Assembly: GCA_036497565.1 (NCBI GenBank)
Contig: DASXJE010000219.1
Location: forward strand, 1-35,906
DNA: 35,906 bases
Direction of reading: 5' to 3'
Origin: Mycobacteriales bacterium
Lineage (GTDB): Bacteria > Actinomycetota > Actinomycetes > Mycobacteriales > QHCD01
In this document: positions 31,586-35,906 of the stretch, piece after piece
Layout: every line of letters begins with the position of its first letter
Position numbering within the stretch: the stretch's first letter is position 1
Notes under the pieces: generated by a model
The model's input: only the letters and a program-made list of their open reading frames with translations
The model's database searches: none
Told to the model about the DNA's origin: nothing
Translations under genes and position numbers: made by a program

Positions 31586-32439
31586 GCCAGACCCACACCG
31601 CGCGCCGCGGGCTTCGACTTCCTGGCCGGCGCATCGTGCTCTACGTTGCGCTCGCAGTCGTCGTGCTGTGGACCGTCGTCCCGGTGGCGTGGATGGCAAT
31701 TTCGTCGCTGAAGAATCCGGCCGATGTGCTGTCCCGTACGCCGCTGCTGGACTTCTCGCCGACGATGGCCAACTACGCCGGCCTCTTCAGCGGCGGTAAC
31801 AGCCTGCTGACCTATGTGCGCAGCAGCGTCCTCGCGGCGGGGATCTCGACGATCCTCGCGACGGTCCTCGGCAGCCTCGCGGGCTACGGCCTGGCGCGCA
31901 GCCGCTGGCGCGGCAAGCGACACCTCGCCTTCTGGATCATCAGCACCCGTATGGTTCCGATCGCGGCGGTGATCCTCCCGCTCTACATCGGCTTCACCTA
32001 CCTGCATCTGATCAACAGCATCTGGGCGCTGGTCGTCGCCTACTTGAGCTTCAACCTGCCGTTCGCGATCTGGATCATGAATGCGTTCTTCGCCGACCTC
32101 CCCCAGGGCATCGAGGAGGCGGCGAGGGTCGACGGCGCCAACCGGTTCCAGACGTTCTATCGGATCGCCGTACCGCTGACCAAGCCCGGCATCGTGACGA
32201 CGGCGATCCTCTGCCTCGTCTTCGCCTGGAACGACTATGCCTTCGCCGTCACCTTCAGCGGCCCGGGCAGCGCAACTCTGCCGGTCGCCGCGTCCCAGCT
32301 GATCACCCAGACCGGCGTGAACTGGGGGCAGTTGACCGCGATCGGCACTGTCGTCGCACTGCCGATGGTCGTCATCGGGCTGGCGGTACGGAAGTACCTG
32401 GTGCGCGGCCTCACGCTCGGCGCGGTCACCGGCGAATAG
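31582..32439 (+). CDS. Sugar ABC importer permease (MalG type)
   Basis: A 285-aa permease with six helices and the EAA loop GIEEAARVDGANRFQTFYRIAVPL. It has the MalG-like tail (VRKYLVRGLTLGAVTGE). ATG at 31582 overlaps the previous stop. No ATP-binding gene follows: the next gene is on the other strand. In actinobacteria a shared ATPase such as MsiK often serves many such importers. Confidence 0.92.
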   Translation: MSQTHTARRGLRLPGRRIVLYVALAVVVLWTVVPVAWMAISSLKNPADVLSRTPLLDFSPTMANYAGLFSGGNSLLTYVRSSVLAAGISTILATVLGSLAGYGLARSRWRGKRHLAFWIISTRMVPIAAVILPLYIGFTYLHLINSIWALVVAYLSFNLPFAIWIMNAFFADLPQGIEEAARVDGANRFQTFYRIAVPLTKPGIVTTAILCLVFAWNDYAFAVTFSGPGSATLPVAASQLITQTGVNWGQLTAIGTVVALPMVVIGLAVRKYLVRGLTLGAVTGE

Positions 32440-32458
32440 CCGCCGAGCGGCCGCCGGA

Positions 32459-33100
32459 TCAGACCGTGCTGCGGCGGGCTGCCGCGCGACGCGCGACATA
32501 GCGCTCGATCTTCTGCGCGGTTCCGCAGTCGTTCATGTCACACCAGCGGCGGCTCCGGTTTTTCGAGCTGTCCAGGAAGAGCCACGGGCAACGCGCACAT
32601 CGCTTGACCCGGCGGAGTTGGTCGCTCACCAGCAGGTCTGCGGCGGCCGAGGCTATCGGGTGGAGGACAACGGCGAGATCGTCGGTCTGCGGCCAAGCCC
32701 AATGCGGGAAGGTCCGATCCGAGTCGTCGAGAGTGGCGCTGGCTAAGGCGTCGGCGACGAACGGGCGCAGTCTCGTCCACTGCTTTGACGTGTCGGCTGC
32801 GCCGTCGGCGACCGCCCCGAACGTCTGGTTCAGGGCGTCGCGCAGTTCGTGGGCACTCGTCGTAGCCACCGCGGCGTCCTGAGGGTGACTCGCTGCCGCG
32901 CGGAGCAGGCGCGACGCGCGCGTGCGTGCGATGACCTGAGTCCGAGCCGTCCACCGAACGAGGTCGGCATACGTCGCCGCGTGGTCGAAGCGCGCCGTAC
33001 CGAGGGGGTCGTCGACGGTGTTGGCGAAGTCCAGCGCGAGATGACCGGCGACGATCGGCAGCTCGCGCACGGCAGCCTGGCCGTTCGATCCTGTTTCCAT
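32459..33100 (-). CDS. ABATE-domain / CGNR zinc-finger protein
   Basis: A 213-aa probable transcriptional regulator. The N-terminal ABATE domain starts with VAGHLALDFANTVDD. The C-terminal zinc-finger region is CARCPWLFLDSSKNRSRRWC followed by DMNDCGTAQKIERY. The family name comes from the CGNR motif; here it reads CGTA, so Asn and Arg are missing although the four Zn-binding Cys remain. ATG at 33100 is chosen over TTG at 33103. A TAAACT box ends eight bases upstream and there is no Shine-Dalgarno, suggesting a leaderless mRNA. It diverges from the MFS exporter and may control it. Confidence 0.9.
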   Translation of the reverse strand: METGSNGQAAVRELPIVAGHLALDFANTVDDPLGTARFDHAATYADLVRWTARTQVIARTRASRLLRAAASHPQDAAVATTSAHELRDALNQTFGAVADGAADTSKQWTRLRPFVADALASATLDDSDRTFPHWAWPQTDDLAVVLHPIASAAADLLVSDQLRRVKRCARCPWLFLDSSKNRSRRWCDMNDCGTAQKIERYVARRAAARRSTV

Positions 33101-33108
33101 CAAAGCGC

Positions 33109-33114
33109 AGTTTA
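33109..33114 (-). promoter_or_regulatory. Putative -10 box of the leaderless CGNR gene
   Basis: On the minus strand this is TAAACT, eight bases before the ATG at 33100. Confidence 0.45.
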
Positions 33115-33138
33115 CCAGTTGCGAGATGGAACGAGGTC

Positions 33139-33144
33139 TATAGT
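33139..33144 (+). promoter_or_regulatory. Putative -10 box of the leaderless MFS gene
   Basis: TATAGT, a strong -10 match, ends nine bases before the GTG at 33154, with no ribosome binding site. Its distance to the divergent TAAACT box is only 24 bp, so a regulator bound here would affect both genes. Confidence 0.5.
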
Positions 33145-33153
33145 GTTCCCGGC

Positions 33154-34548
33154 GTGAGGGAATTAGCCGGAAACATCAGGCCGGCCGAGTCGCCCGCGGT
33201 CGCGGGGCATGGTCCGGCTGCTGTCGTGCTCTGCGGGGTGCAGTTCGTCGACGTCCTCGGCGTGACGGTCGTCGTGACGGCGCTACCGCGCATGCTGGCG
33301 GATCTCGGTGCGGCGCCCGCGGATGGCGCCGCGGTGGTCACGGCCTACGCGATGTTCTTCGGCGGTCTGCTGATGGTCGCCGCGCGGGTCGGCGACCGGG
33401 TCGGGCACCGTCGTACCGTCCTTGCAGCGCTGGCCCTCTTTGCCGGGGCATCGGCCCTCGCCGCGGCCACCCAGTCGGTGTGGCTGCTGGTCGTGGGCCG
33501 GGCCTTGCAAGGGGCCGCGGCCGCAGCCGCCGTGCCATCAGCGCTGCGGCTGCTGACGACCGTCGTCCCCGAAGGACCGGCCCGGCGTCGGGCGGTCGCG
33601 GGATGGAGCGCCGCCGGCGCGACGGCGGGCGCGTCGGGGTTCGTGATCGGCGGCGTGCTCACCGACCTCGCTTCTTGGCGTGCGGTGTTCTGGATGAACA
33701 TCGTGCTCGCGGCGCTGCTCGCGGGCGCCATCGCCGCCACGATTCCGGTCGACGGCCCACGACGCACCGCGGTGCGCATCAGCTGGCGCTCGTCGATCCT
33801 GCTGGTCGGCGGCGCGATGGGGATCGTCGCCGGGACCACGTTGTTCGGCGAGCACCGTCCGGCGGTACTGGGCGTCGCCGTGACCGGCGTCGGGGTATCG
33901 GCGGCGGTGGGCTTCGCGCTCGTCGAACGGCGTGCCCGATACCCGCTGATCGCCGCCGAGGCACGGCGATCGGCGAGGCTAAGCTGGGGCGCGGTCGGGT
34001 CCTTCGTCAACACCGCCACGACGAGTTCATCCATCACCCTGGCCGCGATCTATCTCCAGCAAGAGCTTGCCCTGACTCCGTTGCGGGCGGCTGCGCTGCT
34101 GGTCACGTTCAGCATTCTGGTGGCGCCTGGCTCGCTCGCCGCTCCGAGACTGATCGCTGCATGGGGCTCGGGACCGGTCCTCGGCCTGGGCCTGGGCACC
34201 ATCGCGGTCGGCAATGCCCTGCTCACCGTGTGGCCATCCGCGATCGGGATCGGTGCTGCGGCGGGGATCTGCGGACTCGGAATCGGTATCGGTTCCGTCG
34301 CCGCGACCGTCCTGGGAACCGCCGTCAGCGACACCATCAAGGCCACGGCTGCGGGCGTACTCAACACCGCCGCCCAACTCGGCACCGCAATCGGGACGGC
34401 GCTCGTTCTGCTGATCGCGACCACTCTCCAGCCGCGTACGGCCTGGATCGTCGTCGTCGTTCTCGCCGCCACCGCCGGCGCCGTCGCTGCCGCCCGGGCG
34501 CCCCGGAGACATCAGCTGGCGCCTCTACCAGGGGTATCCGGCGCGTGA
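33154..34548 (+). CDS. MFS exporter, DHA2-like (14-helix drug:H+ antiporter)
   Basis: A 464-aa membrane protein. CGVQFVDVLGVTVVVTALPRMLADL and the loop RVGDRVGHRRTVLAALALFAGASALAA carry the MFS motif A; ALQGAAAAAAVPSALRLLTTVVPEGPAR and GWSAAGATAGASGFVIGGVLTD are the DHA2/EmrB-QacA-type motifs. It probably exports toxic small molecules using the proton gradient. It is divergent from the CGNR regulator. GTG at 33154 is the first codon after a TATAGT box. The 194 bp downstream to the lipoprotein contain no gene. Confidence 0.92.
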   Translation: MRELAGNIRPAESPAVAGHGPAAVVLCGVQFVDVLGVTVVVTALPRMLADLGAAPADGAAVVTAYAMFFGGLLMVAARVGDRVGHRRTVLAALALFAGASALAAATQSVWLLVVGRALQGAAAAAAVPSALRLLTTVVPEGPARRRAVAGWSAAGATAGASGFVIGGVLTDLASWRAVFWMNIVLAALLAGAIAATIPVDGPRRTAVRISWRSSILLVGGAMGIVAGTTLFGEHRPAVLGVAVTGVGVSAAVGFALVERRARYPLIAAEARRSARLSWGAVGSFVNTATTSSSITLAAIYLQQELALTPLRAAALLVTFSILVAPGSLAAPRLIAAWGSGPVLGLGLGTIAVGNALLTVWPSAIGIGAAAGICGLGIGIGSVAATVLGTAVSDTIKATAAGVLNTAAQLGTAIGTALVLLIATTLQPRTAWIVVVVLAATAGAVAAARAPRRHQLAPLPGVSGA

Positions 34549-34742
34549 CGGTGTGAAGTAGTTGGTGTCAGTCAGGTAATTGGCTGATCTCCGGGGTACG
34601 GGTTTGATCGGCTGGGCAGTCAGCCGACCGCCAGTACGAGGGGCGGACACTCCACCGGAGCGGACATCTGACGGCGTAGGAGGCCGGGTGATCCGCGTAC
34701 GGGCACGAGGCCGATGTGGCGGTGCCCGAAGGGAGTTGAGTC

Positions 34743-35708
34743 ATGCAGACCGAAGCACACCAGCAGTCGTACGAGACCATTACCAGCCGCGCACGCATGC
34801 TCCGCAGGGCGGGGATCGCCGGCGCCGGGATCGCCGTGGCGGCGTTGGCCGCGACCGCCTGCTCGAGTGGGTCACCCTCGCAGGCCGGGCACCCGAGTAA
34901 GGACACGGTGACGGGCGGTAGTTCGGCCGCGCATGTGGTGCAGGCCGCCTACACCAAGACCACGGCGTCGAAGACCGCCAAGGTCAGCATCACCGCCGGT
35001 GGCGCGCAGGGCTCGTCGACCGCGGGCCAGCAGGTCGCGGTGACCGGCAGTGGGGTCGTGAACTTCGGGAGCCGGGCCGCCGACATCACCATGAAGCTGC
35101 CGACCGGTAACCAGATGGAGATCCGGTACCTGACCGGCGCCGAGTACCTGCACACCACCCCGGCCGCGGCCATGAGCAAGCTCACCGGCAGCGACCGGAT
35201 GTGGGCGAAGCTGGACCTGAACAAGCTGCTGCAGGCCAAGACCGGCAAGACGATGCAACAGTTGCAGCAGAACGTTCCCACCGATCCGTCCGCACAGCTC
35301 GGCTACCTACGTGGCGTGTCGGACAAGGTCACCAAACTCGGCCCGGCCACCATCGCCGGGACCCGCACCACCGGCTACCAGACCAGCATCGACCTGAGCA
35401 AGGTCGCCGCTCGCGCTGGCGGTAAGGCAACGTCGCGCATCACGGCACTGGAGAAGCAGCTCGGCAGCCGTACTCTGCCGGTCAAGGTCTGGACCGACGC
35501 CCAGGGACGGCTACGCCGGCTCACCATCGCCGAGACGATCAAACCGACGGCTGCCACCGCGGCCGGTGGAACTGAGGCCAAGCCGGTGACCGTCCACCTG
35601 AGCGAGACGATCTCCGACTACGGCACTCCCGCCGACATCACCGCGCCGCCGGCCAGCCAGACCACCGACATCACCAACAAGATCACCAACGCCGTCGGCA
35701 ACCACTAA
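34743..35708 (+). CDS. LppX/LprAFG-like lipoprotein
   Basis: A 321-aa secreted lipoprotein. The N-terminus has Arg residues, a hydrophobic segment (about residues 23-38) and a lipobox LAATACSS with Cys40. The mature part has KTAKVSITAGG, a GSGVVNFGSRAADITMKLP strand, a middle helix segment, and a C-terminal (VKVWTDAQGRLRRLTIAE) strand as in the LppX/LprAFG fold, which binds lipids in mycobacteria, and in the many related actinobacterial lipoproteins. Ligand unknown. ATG at 34743 has AAGGGAG about seven bases upstream. It is followed by a shared terminator. Confidence 0.82.
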   Translation: MQTEAHQQSYETITSRARMLRRAGIAGAGIAVAALAATACSSGSPSQAGHPSKDTVTGGSSAAHVVQAAYTKTTASKTAKVSITAGGAQGSSTAGQQVAVTGSGVVNFGSRAADITMKLPTGNQMEIRYLTGAEYLHTTPAAAMSKLTGSDRMWAKLDLNKLLQAKTGKTMQQLQQNVPTDPSAQLGYLRGVSDKVTKLGPATIAGTRTTGYQTSIDLSKVAARAGGKATSRITALEKQLGSRTLPVKVWTDAQGRLRRLTIAETIKPTAATAAGGTEAKPVTVHLSETISDYGTPADITAPPASQTTDITNKITNAVGNH

Positions 35709-35720
35709 CGCCGCGCGAAT

Positions 35721-35753
35721 GGATCAGGGGTCACGTAAGTGGGCCCCTGATCC
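35721..35753. terminator. Bidirectional intrinsic terminator
   Basis: GGATCAGGGG (35721-35730) and CCCCTGATCC (35744-35753) are a perfect 10-bp inverted repeat with a 13-nt loop between two convergent genes. The stop codon of the minus-strand gene (35724-35726) is inside the left arm. Confidence 0.8.
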
Positions 35754-35906
35754 CACGGCATATGCCTCGGCGAGCCACCCTGCGAAGGCATCATCGAGCT
35801 GGTCCAGCGTCGCGATGCGGAAGTGGTGGACGAAGAGCCGCTTGGCGTAGGGAGAACTCCTGAGTATCCGGGGATCGGTGATCTGCCGCGTGATGTCGAA
35901 GTAGCC
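35724..35906 (-). CDS. C-terminal part of a DUF5655-like protein (partial)
   Basis: Only the last 60 codons are in the window, ending in TGA. They read (about) a GYFDITRQI start, then SPYAKRLFVHHFRIATLDQLDD and FAGWLAEAYAVGS, which resembles the C-terminus of DUF5655 proteins, where HxF(R/K)(I/L) and a (L)D-x5-WLxEAYAVG end are typical. Function unknown. The 5' part is beyond the window. It shares a terminator with the lipoprotein gene. Confidence 0.6.
   Translation of the reverse strand, partial: GYFDITRQITDPRILRSSPYAKRLFVHHFRIATLDQLDDAFAGWLAEAYAVGSGAHLRDP

Noticed and set aside
32440-32460. GCCGC-CGA-GCGGC as a terminator between permease and CGNR gene
   Set aside because: Only a 5-bp stem in very GC-rich sequence; too weak to list as a feature.

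Overview
The window is about 36 kb of GC-rich (roughly 68-70 %) chromosome. High GC, many GTG starts, GTGA/ATGA gene overlaps, two enzymes of F420-associated families, a LysM tail typical of Rpf-like cell-wall proteins and an IdeR/DtxR-type iron box all point to an actinobacterium (Actinomycetia). The genus cannot be fixed from the sequence. No tRNA, rRNA, CRISPR array, transposase or phage gene was seen.

Region 1 (1-10.2 kb, almost all minus strand): a reductive pyrimidine (uracil/thymine) catabolic cluster. In transcription order it holds a succinate-semialdehyde-type dehydrogenase, an NCS1 nucleobase permease, a class III aminotransferase, a CoA-acylating (methyl)malonate-semialdehyde dehydrogenase, a beta-ureidopropionase, a dihydropyrimidinase, an LLM-class (F420/FMN) oxidoreductase and a TMEM175-like K+ channel. 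Together they would import the base, open dihydropyrimidine, release beta-alanine or 3-aminoisobutyrate, transaminate it and make acetyl-CoA or propionyl-CoA. The ring-reducing step has no conventional PreT/PreA or DPYD gene here; the LLM enzyme is the obvious local candidate.

Region 2 (10.3-15.4 kb, minus): a Kdp K+-ATPase operon ordered 27-aa micro-ORF, kdpF, kdpA, kdpB, kdpC, with overlapping or abutting starts and stops. KdpC carries an extra block of about 80 residues with four cysteines. No kdpDE is present in the window.

Region 3 (15.4-20.1 kb): a decayed SRPBCC gene, a ZIP metal transporter with an IdeR-like box in its promoter region, a LysE-type exporter, a DHFR/RibD-like reductase, and two coupled Gfo/Idh/MocA dehydrogenases.

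Region 4 (20.2-27.3 kb): two coupled YbjQ-like proteins, a 61-bp dyad, a PPOX-class protein, a PIG-L deacetylase, an APH-like phosphotransferase, a small Cys-rich protein, a HipA-like kinase coupled to a DUF3037 protein, and a nitronate monooxygenase.

Region 5 (27.3-35.9 kb): a DrrAB-like ABC exporter, a carbohydrate-type ABC importer (binding lipoprotein plus two permeases, no ATPase), a CGNR/ABATE regulator divergent from an MFS exporter, an LppX/LprAFG-like lipoprotein, and the tail of a DUF5655-like gene.

Two architectural themes recur. Several unlinked genes have a TANNNT box 6-9 nt before the start codon and no Shine-Dalgarno, as expected of leaderless mRNAs. Several gene ends have the stop codon built into a hairpin.
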